DNA of 64,000 nt from Rossellomorea aquimaris (GTDB lineage: Bacteria; Bacillota; Bacilli; Bacillales; Bacillaceae_B), in NCBI RefSeq assembly GCF_020171925.1, contig NZ_JAIVAR010000001.1:310001-374000 (forward strand). Direction: 5' to 3'. The notes below the pieces were generated by a model. The model saw only the letters and a list, made by a program, of their open reading frames with translations. It was not told where the DNA came from and did not search any database. Below are positions 1-8,726 of the stretch, in pieces (positions within the stretch are counted from its first letter, which is position 1; the number at the start of each line of letters is the position of its first letter). Made by a program: the position numbers and the translations under genes.

Positions 1-2
1 TA

Positions 3-791
3 GCATCTCCCTTGGAGTCTTGGTATCAACACCGGATAAAAGCACTTTTTGAAACTGAGCAGTATGAGAACTGTGTTCAATTAGTTCAAGAGGCTTTGTC
101 TTCAGTAAGCTCTTTTCATTATAATAATGACATTTGGTTCCGCATTAAAGAAGCAGTTTCAATTAGTAAACTTGGAAATACTGACAGTGCAATTAAACGA
201 CTGCTTTTGATTAGCCGTGAAAAACAACATTGGACAGTTTATCAAGAGCTCTTCCATTTATACAAGCAAAAGGGTGAGTTCGAAAAAGCTTTGGAAATGG
301 GCTCATATTCCTTATTAGAAAGAAGTGGGGAATTTAAGCATAAAATAAAGCTTTTATTGCATATGGGTACTATCCTGGAGGAAAATAGCAAGCCCAAAGA
401 GGCATTATTACACTATTGTTTTGTTTCTAAGATTAGAGCTGAGAATAATTGGCCTGTAAATCAACGTATTACTGACCGGGTTGAATTGCTCCAGGAAAAG
501 GAGAGTATTCCTCAAGACATTAAGCATGAACTTATTAGGTTTTGGAAGCAGACTAAACTTAAGTCGATCCCTAAGGGAACAGGAATTGTAAAGAGTTTAA
601 TTGCAAGCGGAAAAGCTGGGTTTATTACCTCTACTGATGGAGAAGATTTGTTTTTCCGAGTAAGTAATGTCAAACAGCGAGATATCAAGGTTGAAAATAA
701 AGTAAGCTTTCATATTATTAATTCTTTTGATCAAAAGAAGCAAAGAGAGTCGAAGGAAGCAGTTGAAATTATCATAATTAAACAAAACTAA
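3..791 (+). CDS. TPR-like protein with C-terminal cold-shock-like domain (5' end outside window)
   Basis: The reading frame is open to the left edge, so the protein probably starts upstream; a TTG at position 12 is the first possible start inside the window. Counting from there (259 residues), residues ~1-165 are paired amphipathic helices resembling tetratricopeptide repeats. Residues ~190-259 look like a cold-shock/S1-like OB fold, with a glycine-rich strand (GTGIVKS) followed by GFI and DLFF, which resemble RNP motifs. Such domains bind single-stranded RNA or DNA. It ends 18 nt before the HAD-phosphoribosyltransferase gene and looks like part of the same operon. Exact function is unknown; a nucleic-acid sensor or adaptor of the cassette is my inference. 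Confidence 0.7.
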   Translation, partial: ASPLESWYQHRIKALFETEQYENCVQLVQEALSSVSSFHYNNDIWFRIKEAVSISKLGNTDSAIKRLLLISREKQHWTVYQELFHLYKQKGEFEKALEMGSYSLLERSGEFKHKIKLLLHMGTILEENSKPKEALLHYCFVSKIRAENNWPVNQRITDRVELLQEKESIPQDIKHELIRFWKQTKLKSIPKGTGIVKSLIASGKAGFITSTDGEDLFFRVSNVKQRDIKVENKVSFHIINSFDQKKQRESKEAVEIIIIKQN

Positions 792-809
792 TAAGTAAGG
801 AGGGATTGT

Positions 810-2309
810 ATGGCTTTTGAAGGGATCATTCTTGATTTAGATCAAACCTTAATAGAAACTTCAGGTTTGAAAAAATGGAGAGACGAGCAAGCTTGGGATC
901 AATGTTTTGAAAATTTTCATTTAACTAGAGTATACCCCTATGTACAAGCTTTTTTTCAATCCCTATCAGATAAAAAAATAGGTATTGTTACAAACTCTCC
1001 TCTTTCTTATGCAAGTAGGCTACTAGAATATCATCAAATTGCTTATGATCATATAGTTGCTTATCAGAAATACGGAAGGAATAAACCGTATCCTGACCAA
1101 TTGTTAAGCTGTGCCCAAGAGCTGAGCATTAAACCAGAACGATGTATGTACATAGGCGATGATATTTGTGATGTGGTATCAGCAAAAGTTGCTGGTTACC
1201 ACTCAGTTGCCTTTTGTGTAGACAATCAACACGTTGAAGAACTTGTTCCATATATGCCTGAGGTAATTATCTCTGACTACCTTCAGCTTAGTAGGTATAT
1301 ACATAATTATGATGATATTTCTCTTCATAAAAAAAAGGATGTTAACTATGAACAAGCGCTTGAAGCAAAGAAGAAGAACAATGGTCAAAAGTATTTAGGT
1401 TTATTGAGAGAAGCAAGTGAACTAGGGAATGGAAAAGCACAATATAAATTGTCTAAATTACTTAAAAAGAATCCATTATTTGTGGAGGGGGATAAAGATG
1501 CTGACTTTTACCTCTGGGAGTCAGCAAAGATGATGACCCCTGAAGCAATTTATGAGATTGGCTTTCAATATAAAACAAACGGGGAAACAGAGAAAGCAGA
1601 AAAATTTTTTCGAACTGCAGCTAACTTAGAATTACCACATGCTCAATTTCACTTTGGTCAAACAATTCTAACTAAGGGTCTACAACTTTCAAAGATTAAT
1701 ATATCAAAACGTTGGATGGAAAAATCAGTGGTAAATGGTTTGTCAAAGGGTAGAGACTTATTAGAAAAAGTAAATCAGATTAGTAATTTTGAAGCAGAAT
1801 TGTGTAATCATATGCTATTTGACCGTAAAAGTGAAATTTTTTATCTGGATTCTTACATCCCCGAGAAAAGGAAAGATGATTTTTTTTCATTAAATATTAT
1901 TAAAGTCAAAAACAAAGAAGAATCTGGAATAAAATATTTCTTAGAAAGATTTGAAAACATCTTAATTGATGGTATCGCAATTTGCTTTGTTCCTTCTTCG
2001 GATAAAGATAATATCTATACAGGGATTCGAAGGATCGCTCAGGGTTTAATAAGTAATGAAGCAATTGATGCGATTGATAGTCTTTTTAGATATCAATCAA
2101 AGGAAAAAAGTTCTCAAGGTGGCAACAGGAGTATTGAAGCACACTTAAATACTATGATTGTTCGGAATGAATCTAAGATAAAGGGGAACCACATTCTACT
2201 TTTAGATGATATAACAACTACCGGAAGTGCTTTAAACGCAACTGAGCAACTTCTATTAAAAGCAGGTGCATTACATGTAACAAAGCTTGCTTTAGGGAAA
2301 ACCAAATAA
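810..2309 (+). CDS. HAD phosphatase - Sel1 repeat - phosphoribosyltransferase fusion
   Basis: A 499-residue protein preceded by a strong AAGGAGG site. Residues ~1-160 are a HAD-family phosphohydrolase: motif I is DLDQT with D9/D11, motif II a TN after a hydrophobic strand, then a lysine (KPYP) and motif IV GDD at 116-118. Residues ~180-320 are Sel1/TPR-like helical repeats with A-x3-G-x-Y patterns. Residues ~325-499 are a type I phosphoribosyltransferase with a textbook PRPP loop, LLLDDITTTGSAL (D466/D467). ComF-type proteins end similarly, but the HAD and Sel1 parts are not found in ComF. The combination suggests making or breaking a phosphoribosylated compound plus dephosphorylation. Substrate is unknown. 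It sits between the TPR/cold-shock gene and the DprA-like gene. Confidence 0.85.
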   Translation: MAFEGIILDLDQTLIETSGLKKWRDEQAWDQCFENFHLTRVYPYVQAFFQSLSDKKIGIVTNSPLSYASRLLEYHQIAYDHIVAYQKYGRNKPYPDQLLSCAQELSIKPERCMYIGDDICDVVSAKVAGYHSVAFCVDNQHVEELVPYMPEVIISDYLQLSRYIHNYDDISLHKKKDVNYEQALEAKKKNNGQKYLGLLREASELGNGKAQYKLSKLLKKNPLFVEGDKDADFYLWESAKMMTPEAIYEIGFQYKTNGETEKAEKFFRTAANLELPHAQFHFGQTILTKGLQLSKINISKRWMEKSVVNGLSKGRDLLEKVNQISNFEAELCNHMLFDRKSEIFYLDSYIPEKRKDDFFSLNIIKVKNKEESGIKYFLERFENILIDGIAICFVPSSDKDNIYTGIRRIAQGLISNEAIDAIDSLFRYQSKEKSSQGGNRSIEAHLNTMIVRNESKIKGNHILLLDDITTTGSALNATEQLLLKAGALHVTKLALGKTK

Positions 2310-2325
2310 TGGGAGGGTGAGCAAT

Positions 2326-3288
2326 ATGAATCCTATATGGATTGCTCTTACGTATGTAAAAGGTTTGGGAACTAAAAGAATTAAAAAAATATATTTAAAA
2401 TTTCCGACTTTAACCATCTCAGACTTTAAAGGAGATACTCTTGAGGAAATAAAAAAAGTAGTTCGTAACAAAAAGGTTAGTGAAAGCTTATCCGATATTG
2501 AAATGATGAAAGAGTATGTATATCAAGCTAAGAAGTCAATTCAATTACACGAAGAAAATAATATTAAAATAGTTACGATTGTGGATAGTAATTATCCAAA
2601 ATTACTAAAAAAAATCGATGATTCTCCAATTGTATTATATTGCAAAGGTAATGTAGAGCTACTAAATTCAACTAAAAGTATTGCCGTAGTGGGAACAAGG
2701 ACTCCAACAGACACAGGGAAGAAAATGGCCAGAAGGATATCCAAAATTTTTTCCGAAAGAGGTTACACCATTATAAGTGGCTTAGCATTAGGTATTGATA
2801 CTGAAGCTCATGTGGGAACACTAGAAGTTGAGGGGAAGACTATTGCTGTTTTAGCAAATGGGCTAGACACAATTGCACCTAAAGAAAATAAAAAGTTAGC
2901 TGATGAGATCTTAAGAAATGATGGGTTATTAATATCTGAATATCCTATGAGGAAAAAAACCTTTCGAGCAGCTTTTGTTCAGCGAGATAGAATCCAAAGT
3001 GGATTATCTATAGCAGTTTGTCCTGTTCAAACGGATATTGAAGGCGGTACTCAACATACAATAAATTTTGCATTAAAGCAAAACCGTTTGCTCTTTTGTC
3101 CTACTCCCCTGGAAGAGGTTCCCGCAACGAGAGGAATTGTTAAGCTGTTAAGTGAAGGTGCCTTACAAATTAACAACAGCCACGATATACCTTTAATTGA
3201 AAAATCAATTGCAAAGCGTTTGCAGGAACTGATTGGTTCAGAAGAAGCAGAAATAAAAGAAGATTTACAAATAGGGTTATTTGATTAA
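2326..3288 (+). CDS. DprA/Smf-like protein (SLOG Rossmann fold), accessory paralogue
   Basis: About 320 residues. The N-terminus has a helix-hairpin-helix-like stretch (TYVKGLGTKRIKKIY) and the central part is the DprA Rossmann fold: VGTRTPTDTG, SGLALGIDTEAH, LANGLDTIAPKEN, LLISEYP, then RDRIQSGLS where canonical DprA has RNRIIAGLS. Genuine DprA loads RecA onto incoming single-stranded DNA. This copy lacks the usual C-terminal winged helix and is embedded in an accessory operon, so I read it as a specialised nucleotide- or DNA-binding paralogue rather than the competence gene. I chose ATG 2326 because GGGAGG (2311-2316) is correctly spaced for it, whereas the GTG at 2317 abuts that site. Confidence 0.8.
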   Translation: MNPIWIALTYVKGLGTKRIKKIYLKFPTLTISDFKGDTLEEIKKVVRNKKVSESLSDIEMMKEYVYQAKKSIQLHEENNIKIVTIVDSNYPKLLKKIDDSPIVLYCKGNVELLNSTKSIAVVGTRTPTDTGKKMARRISKIFSERGYTIISGLALGIDTEAHVGTLEVEGKTIAVLANGLDTIAPKENKKLADEILRNDGLLISEYPMRKKTFRAAFVQRDRIQSGLSIAVCPVQTDIEGGTQHTINFALKQNRLLFCPTPLEEVPATRGIVKLLSEGALQINNSHDIPLIEKSIAKRLQELIGSEEAEIKEDLQIGLFD

Positions 3289-3311
3289 GTAGTACTACTA
3301 GGTGGTTATTT

Positions 3312-3845
3312 ATGATTAGTTTAAAGGAACAATTATTTGAAAATGCTGACGATTTATACTCTGCCATAAAAGGCGAACTTAACAAACATAACATTGATAT
3401 TGAATCTAAGGTAGACCATAACTACCATTTTATTATTGAGATTGCGACAAGAGGCATCAGGATAGGACGTATAAGCGTCTACTATAATAAAGTGTTCAAG
3501 TGTACTTCTGCACGTCTGATTCATCCAGTAGAACCTCAACACTATGAAATTTTGTCGACCATCCTTCCAATCAAAAAGAAGAATGTAATAGAGTACGATC
3601 CTTATATAGAATATTTAGAGAATAACTATCAAATAAAGATTTTAAAAATTCTTGATGGAGAAAAACATTCAAGTTATGAAGTTAAAATAGACAATAAAGA
3701 AGTATGGGTTAAAATCATAAAAAATGTAGATTCCGATTTAGAATGTCAGTATTTAAAAGGTGATTTTAATTTGTTTGATTATGTTCAGTATCTTTTTGAA
3801 GGTGAACTTAGTTTTCTTTCAAGGCCAAAGACTCTTACTCAATAG
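3312..3845 (+). CDS. Hypothetical cassette protein
   Basis: A 177-residue acidic/charged protein that I do not recognise. It starts 23 nt after the DprA-like gene with an AGGTGG site in front of the ATG. The N-terminal ~90 residues look like an alpha/beta domain (a helix, then strands HFIIEIATRG and IGRISVYYNK). The C-terminal half holds a second alternating pattern with strands KIDNKEVWVKI. There is no signal peptide or membrane segment. Its position between the DprA-like and helicase genes suggests it belongs to the same functional unit. A gap of 77 bp without an obvious terminator separates it from the helicase gene. Confidence 0.6.
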   Translation: MISLKEQLFENADDLYSAIKGELNKHNIDIESKVDHNYHFIIEIATRGIRIGRISVYYNKVFKCTSARLIHPVEPQHYEILSTILPIKKKNVIEYDPYIEYLENNYQIKILKILDGEKHSSYEVKIDNKEVWVKIIKNVDSDLECQYLKGDFNLFDYVQYLFEGELSFLSRPKTLTQ

Positions 3846-3922
3846 TAAAACTAACTAAAGAATCTTACCTAGTTAACTATTGTTTTATATCAAAATAAGC
3901 GAGTATTGAAAGTTGGGAAAAC

Positions 3923-6490
3923 ATGAGGGTTTTAGCGCTGGAAAAATTTTATAAATCTGTCCCTAAGGATAAAGAAATTCAAGTAAATGAGCGAGTTATG
4001 GCGCTACTAAGCGAACTTAAGGATAATAATCATAACTTTAAGTTAGTCTCAAAAGGTTATGGTTCAAAAAAAGTAGAATCACTAAAAGAGGTAATATATA
4101 AATTTACTGTAGGTAGAAGTGATCGTATTTTATATACATATGGTAGTAAACTGCCTTTTATTGGTGAAAATTATCATGATAGTATTGTTTTATTGGAGTA
4201 TTGTGAACACGATTCACAAATAAGAACAGCTAAAGGTCGTAACTTTAGAAAACAAAAAGTAAGGGAATACACTGACAAGTCTAATTCAGTGGAGGACAAA
4301 GTTAAAGAAGATATAAAAAGCCTCTCAATTGAAGATTCCATTGTTAAAATCTTTAATGTGGATCAGTTAACAGATGTTTTTGGAGAGGAAGGGTATTTTT
4401 ATCATTTAAATGAAGAACAACAACAAATTGTTAAACTGAAAGAAAAAGGTGAATTTGTATTTGGATCTGCAGGAAGTGGAAAAACAACGATTGGTGTTTA
4501 CAAGCTTGTAGAGTTCCTACAAACTGTAAAAAATTCAGACGTTAAAATTTGTTATTTTACATTCTCTAAAAATTTAAAGGATAGAACAGAACGCCTTTTT
4601 GAAAAACTTGCTCTTGAATTATATGGTTTGGCACGGGAAGAATTTAAAAATAAAGTTGATTTTTTCACTGTAGAAGAATACTTAGAGAAAATGTCTGGTA
4701 ATAGCGCTAAAATAATAACTTATGAGAAATTTAGTGAATGGTACAATGAATATAGTCCAGTACAGAATTTTGAAGCTAGTTCACTATGGAAGGAACGTCG
4801 AGGGATCTTGCAAGGGATGATAGGAACCAACTGGCAATATGAACTGAACCTTCCGACAGTTGATTTTGATGAAGAGCTCTTAGAGGAATTACAAAATCAA
4901 AAGTACATCAAACTAGATAATAAGAAAAAAAGTTTTCAACTTGATAAAGAATTAAATGCCGTTTGCGAATACTTAAGTAAACATAAGGAACAAAGTCAAT
5001 CCTTTAGACAACAAGTCATTAATCAATATAACCAAGTAATAAGTAAAAATAGAATGCTTAGTGACCAGGAGTATATTAAACTAAATGAACATTATAGTTT
5101 ATTTTCTAAAGAAGACAGAGAAAAGGTAGCTAAACATTTTAAAAAATTTGATCGCTATGTTCAGCAGCTTCGTAAAGAGAACTTTATTGAAGAAGGAGAG
5201 CTAGTGAGAAATCTGCTTCCAGGGAGTAAGCCACAGTACGATTATATGATTATTGATGAAGTGCAAGATTTAACAGAGTTACAGGTATATTTTTTATGTC
5301 AATTGTTGATTTCTAAGAAAAATGTATATGTCTGTGGTGATTTTAATCAGACTATTAACCCCACGTTCTTTAAAATTGGAAGAATTCAAAGTATCTTTGG
5401 GTTTCTTGGAGGATTGACAAGTTTTGAACAAAAAATACTCACAAATAATTACCGTTCCAGCAAAAATATTGTGGAATTTGCAAATGCAGTAGCGGAACTC
5501 CGAGGAAATTCGTTTACTTCCAAGTTAGATTACGAATATACAGAAGATGCTGTACGCAGTAATACTAAAAAGCCATATTTGTATATAGGTGAACAAGAGG
5601 ATTTATTTTCTTATATAAAGGACAAAAGTTATGTATCTATTGTAGTTGGGAGCGCAATGGCAAAAAAGGAACTTAAGAAAAAGTATCCTAAATTGGCATC
5701 CAGTATTTTAACGGTTTCTGAAATAAAGGGTATAGAGAAAAAATATATAATCACTTATAATATTTTGTCAGATTACAAGCAACAGTGGGATGAGATATTT
5801 GAGAAAGTGAAAGGGAATAAAAAATTAAATTCAGAAATGTATCGCTTTTATTTTAATATTCTCTATGTGGGGATAACCCGTGCTAGAGATGTATTAGGTA
5901 TGATAGAAGATAATATTTCAGATAGTGTTATAAACTGGTTAATGGATAAGGTAGATGTCGTATCTAAATTTGACATTAATCAATTGTCTCTTCAAAAAGA
6001 ATCCTCTTATGATGAGTTCTTCGCAAATGCGAGGGAACTTGAGGATGATAATTTGTATACGAACGCTATAGAAGCCTATAGAGATTTACTAATTAAAGAA
6101 GATGAGTCACTTAGAACATTAGCAGAGAAAGGGATTAAACGCTGTGAGATAAAAATGGAGTTTCTTAGTAATAAAGACTATAACTTATGTGGAGAACGAC
6201 TTTTAAAACTTAATGAGTATGATGAAGCAATATCTTATTTAAAGCTCGGTACAGATGCTAAAGCGCTTCTCACTGCTATTCTAATGTCGAATGAATATGA
6301 GCGTTATAACATTTATGAGGAAATGATGCGTCTAAAAACTAATCCTCTAAAGGTGTTATTGGCGATAAAAAATGAGGATTTAACGAAGAGATATATTAAT
6401 AATGAAATAAAACCTTTTTCTCATAGTATGAAAGAAGTTGTACATAAGTCAACAAAAGCAAAAAACTTATTAGTTGCATTAAATAGTTAA
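3923..6490 (+). CDS. SF1 (UvrD/Rep-like) helicase with N-terminal extension and C-terminal helical repeats
   Basis: An 855-residue superfamily 1 helicase. Walker A GSAGSGKTT lies near residue 180, Walker B MIIDEVQDL near 440, a UvrD-type motif NNYRSS near 508 and motif VI YVGITRARD near 648. A long insert (~260-430) carries subdomain 1B-like helices. Residues ~1-130 (strands such as RILYTYGSK and SIVLLEYCEHD) resemble the RelE/ParE-like cap seen on some UvrD-like helicases; that reading is inference. Residues ~690-855 are helical and TPR-like. It likely unwinds or translocates on nucleic acid as the motor of the cassette. ATG 3923 follows a weak ribosome site, so translation may be modest. 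Confidence 0.82.
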   Translation: MRVLALEKFYKSVPKDKEIQVNERVMALLSELKDNNHNFKLVSKGYGSKKVESLKEVIYKFTVGRSDRILYTYGSKLPFIGENYHDSIVLLEYCEHDSQIRTAKGRNFRKQKVREYTDKSNSVEDKVKEDIKSLSIEDSIVKIFNVDQLTDVFGEEGYFYHLNEEQQQIVKLKEKGEFVFGSAGSGKTTIGVYKLVEFLQTVKNSDVKICYFTFSKNLKDRTERLFEKLALELYGLAREEFKNKVDFFTVEEYLEKMSGNSAKIITYEKFSEWYNEYSPVQNFEASSLWKERRGILQGMIGTNWQYELNLPTVDFDEELLEELQNQKYIKLDNKKKSFQLDKELNAVCEYLSKHKEQSQSFRQQVINQYNQVISKNRMLSDQEYIKLNEHYSLFSKEDREKVAKHFKKFDRYVQQLRKENFIEEGELVRNLLPGSKPQYDYMIIDEVQDLTELQVYFLCQLLISKKNVYVCGDFNQTINPTFFKIGRIQSIFGFLGGLTSFEQKILTNNYRSSKNIVEFANAVAELRGNSFTSKLDYEYTEDAVRSNTKKPYLYIGEQEDLFSYIKDKSYVSIVVGSAMAKKELKKKYPKLASSILTVSEIKGIEKKYIITYNILSDYKQQWDEIFEKVKGNKKLNSEMYRFYFNILYVGITRARDVLGMIEDNISDSVINWLMDKVDVVSKFDINQLSLQKESSYDEFFANARELEDDNLYTNAIEAYRDLLIKEDESLRTLAEKGIKRCEIKMEFLSNKDYNLCGERLLKLNEYDEAISYLKLGTDAKALLTAILMSNEYERYNIYEEMMRLKTNPLKVLLAIKNEDLTKRYINNEIKPFSHSMKEVVHKSTKAKNLLVALNS

Positions 6491-6507
6491 GAGGAGAGAA
6501 TAATAAC

Positions 6508-7188
6508 ATGGTAACAGCTGCAGAATCAAAAACATTAAATCAGTTAATAAAGTCATTTGATGAAGCTTCCACACACTCAAAAGAGCTAGAAAAAGTGATA
6601 ACAAACTTTACAGATATGACAGATGATTTCCGAGATGTGCTTTACTTAGTAGATGAAAAAATATCTGCTTCAGAAATTGCTAATTTGTCACAAAAAGCTA
6701 TAGAACAGTTAAAGGAAATTAAAGCCTATAATGAATTTGAAATCTTAAAAAACCTAGAGTCAGTCGTTTCAAAAGAAATAACCGAACATATTAAGGTTAT
6801 GGAAAAGAATTTAGTGGATGCACAAAAGAACAGTAATGCAAAAATTGATAATCAAATGAAAAAGTTAACAAGTTCACTTAACAAATCAATAAAAGAAGCA
6901 GGCAATTCAAATGAGGCGGCCCAAAAGCAAAATGAGCTTTTAGAGATTCTCCAAAGAGTAGAGAAACAAACCAAAAACATACATTTAGGTGGGCACTATC
7001 CCGCACCTCCACAAAACAATGATGAATTTATAAGATTACGAAAGCTTGTAAGTACTTTAGGAGGCAAAATTAAAAAGATTGAAGAAGAATATGAAGAAAG
7101 AATATCTTTACTGGAAAATGAGATAGAATTATTAAAGTCTCAGAATGAAAAACCAATAGATATAAATGACGATGACTTACCTTTTTAA
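6508..7188 (+). CDS. Coiled-coil protein, last gene of the cassette
   Basis: A 226-residue soluble protein preceded by GAGGAGA, starting 17 nt after the helicase gene. Almost the whole length is predicted by eye to be alpha-helical coiled coil with heptads rich in E, K and L. A proline-rich break (GGHYPAPPQNN) falls near residues 163-174, before a second helix (~175-215). It ends in an acidic tail (DINDDDLPF) reminiscent of the acidic tips that single-strand-binding proteins use to recruit partners; that comparison is only suggestive. It may be a scaffold or helicase partner. No family is recognised. A hairpin follows at 7228-7263. Confidence 0.62.
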   Translation: MVTAAESKTLNQLIKSFDEASTHSKELEKVITNFTDMTDDFRDVLYLVDEKISASEIANLSQKAIEQLKEIKAYNEFEILKNLESVVSKEITEHIKVMEKNLVDAQKNSNAKIDNQMKKLTSSLNKSIKEAGNSNEAAQKQNELLEILQRVEKQTKNIHLGGHYPAPPQNNDEFIRLRKLVSTLGGKIKKIEEEYEERISLLENEIELLKSQNEKPIDINDDDLPF

Positions 7189-7227
7189 ATGAAGTTGTCT
7201 CTTTTAGTTATTAGTATAAAAATAATA

Positions 7228-7263
7228 AGTATGTAGGAGCCAAGGTTAGGGGTCCTACATACT
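7228..7263 (+). terminator. Hairpin terminator after the accessory cassette
   Basis: An 11-bp stem AGTATGTAGGA / TCCTACATACT closes around a purine-rich loop 40 bp after the coiled-coil gene. The following bases (GTTCTAATT) are only moderately T-rich, so termination strength is uncertain. Confidence 0.6.
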
Positions 7264-7317
7264 GTTCTAATTAATCTTGAAGTTACATAAAGGTATAAGT
7301 TGGAAGACTTAGGTTCC

Positions 7318-7689
7318 TTAGTCTATATAATATTCATATCCAATTTCAACTAAGAAGTATGTACCAAATTCATCATCATGGCCTAATCTTGGGAGTATCT
7401 CATATCGTGCCCCATCAAGTATCTCTTCCAAAACAAAGTGAGCACTTCTATAGGGTTGATCAGCTGAGAATCCTCTTGAAGATAGATAAACAACCTCATC
7501 ATCTGTAAGTAAGCTATCATCTATTTCTATTAGTATTCTTAGTTCAGGATATTCGTCCTCCCCCTTCACAGTTACAGGAAGTTCTCTCCCAATAATATCT
7601 TTAATTAATTTTTTTGCAACAGACTCTACTTGTTTAAAAGGCACATAAAGTGAAATATAAGCTGGTTCAAGGTCTTTTAAATTTAACAC
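7318..7689 (-). CDS. Small acidic hypothetical protein
   Basis: A 123-residue protein starting at GTG 7689, with AGGAGGAG correctly spaced upstream, which strongly supports translation. It is acidic (many D and E), soluble, and mixed alpha/beta with a C-terminal strand-rich stretch (YEILPRLGHDDEFGTYFLVEIGY, split here only by length). I do not recognise a family. Small acidic proteins in accessory islands are often immunity or inhibitor proteins, but nothing in the sequence proves that. It is transcribed opposite to the cassette and ends facing it. Confidence 0.55.
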   Translation of the reverse strand: MLNLKDLEPAYISLYVPFKQVESVAKKLIKDIIGRELPVTVKGEDEYPELRILIEIDDSLLTDDEVVYLSSRGFSADQPYRSAHFVLEEILDGARYEILPRLGHDDEFGTYFLVEIGYEYYID

Positions 7690-7912
7690 ACTTATCTCCT
7701 CCTGAGTATTAATATAAAATAAGGCTAGATTTATCTATAATAGTTAGTATAAGGAATTAAAGGTATCCCTCAATTTACTATGCCGTAAATCCTTCCTCGT
7801 TTTCTAGCTAACAATATTCCCAAAATATTATCAGTCCATATGTATTATCCAGTTAGGTCAGAGAACTCACAGGAGGTATGCTAATCGGGATAATGTGCTT
7901 TCCCACTCACTT

Positions 7913-8719
7913 TTATGCGCTGTAGGTACTTTTGACGCTGAAGGCGACTTTCAGGAACAGCACGGCTCCTGCTACAATTTTTACACCGGCAATACAGATT
8001 GCAGCAATGATAATAGCAAGCTTGGATACCTTTGCTCCACAGTAGATGGTTATTAGCTGGAAGTAGGTTTTTTTATTGATTTGCTTATTTATATACCTTT
8101 TTGTCAGGGAAGAAGCAATAAGGGCTATTGACCATGCAGACAGAGTAGGAAGGTAGTCCCTCACTGAATGGTCTTTAAGGAGCTGGTCCACGACCTGTTC
8201 AACATCCGATGTCAATTCTTTATTGCTTATTCCGGATGAAGCGGTGCCCATTTTTCCTGCAAGTTCTTCTGTCAGTATGACCTGATCTCTTCCCACTTCT
8301 TCAATTGCGCTGTTGGCATAGGCCTCTGAGTCTGTAGCTTTCATTTGGAAAATATCGGAATTACCGACCTGGTCATAAACGACAATATCATAATCTTCAT
8401 GATTCGTATCTTCGAATATAAAAGCTTGGAGGGCATCCCCGTCTTCATTTTCCGTTTCGACATAATAGACTTCATGAGCAATTCCTTTAATGTTTGAAAT
8501 CAGTCCAGGTATCTGTTCTTCTTCGAGGGACTGGACATATGTATGCAATTCATTGATATCAGCTTCTTGCAGTTCGTTGCTACTCCGCTTCAAGGCTTCA
8601 ATTATATAGCCGTGTTCTTCTATATCAATTTGTGATCCTTGTGAGTGGAAGTGACCAAGGACTGTGGCAATTCCAATTTCATCCCAATTCTTCTTAATGA
8701 TTCTTATAATTTTTTCCAT
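7913..8719 (-). CDS. Hypothetical protein, possible PD-(D/E)xK-like domain with C-terminal membrane segments
   Basis: 268 residues. The N-terminal third is helical. The middle (residues ~85-140) contains HEVYYVETEN, then NHEDYDIVVYD, then DIFQMKATDS. This order, an acidic residue, then D in a strand, then QxK, matches the layout of PD-(D/E)xK nuclease folds with the Q variant, but this is pattern-reading, not a confirmed match. Residues ~190-268 include two or three hydrophobic stretches (LSAWSIALIASS, LAIIIAAICIAGVKIV), so the C-terminus is probably membrane-embedded. It lies 7 bp downstream of the DUF697-like gene and is probably co-expressed with it. The ribosome site is weak. Confidence 0.55.
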   Translation of the reverse strand: MEKIIRIIKKNWDEIGIATVLGHFHSQGSQIDIEEHGYIIEALKRSSNELQEADINELHTYVQSLEEEQIPGLISNIKGIAHEVYYVETENEDGDALQAFIFEDTNHEDYDIVVYDQVGNSDIFQMKATDSEAYANSAIEEVGRDQVILTEELAGKMGTASSGISNKELTSDVEQVVDQLLKDHSVRDYLPTLSAWSIALIASSLTKRYINKQINKKTYFQLITIYCGAKVSKLAIIIAAICIAGVKIVAGAVLFLKVAFSVKSTYSA

Positions 8720-8726
8720 TCATACT

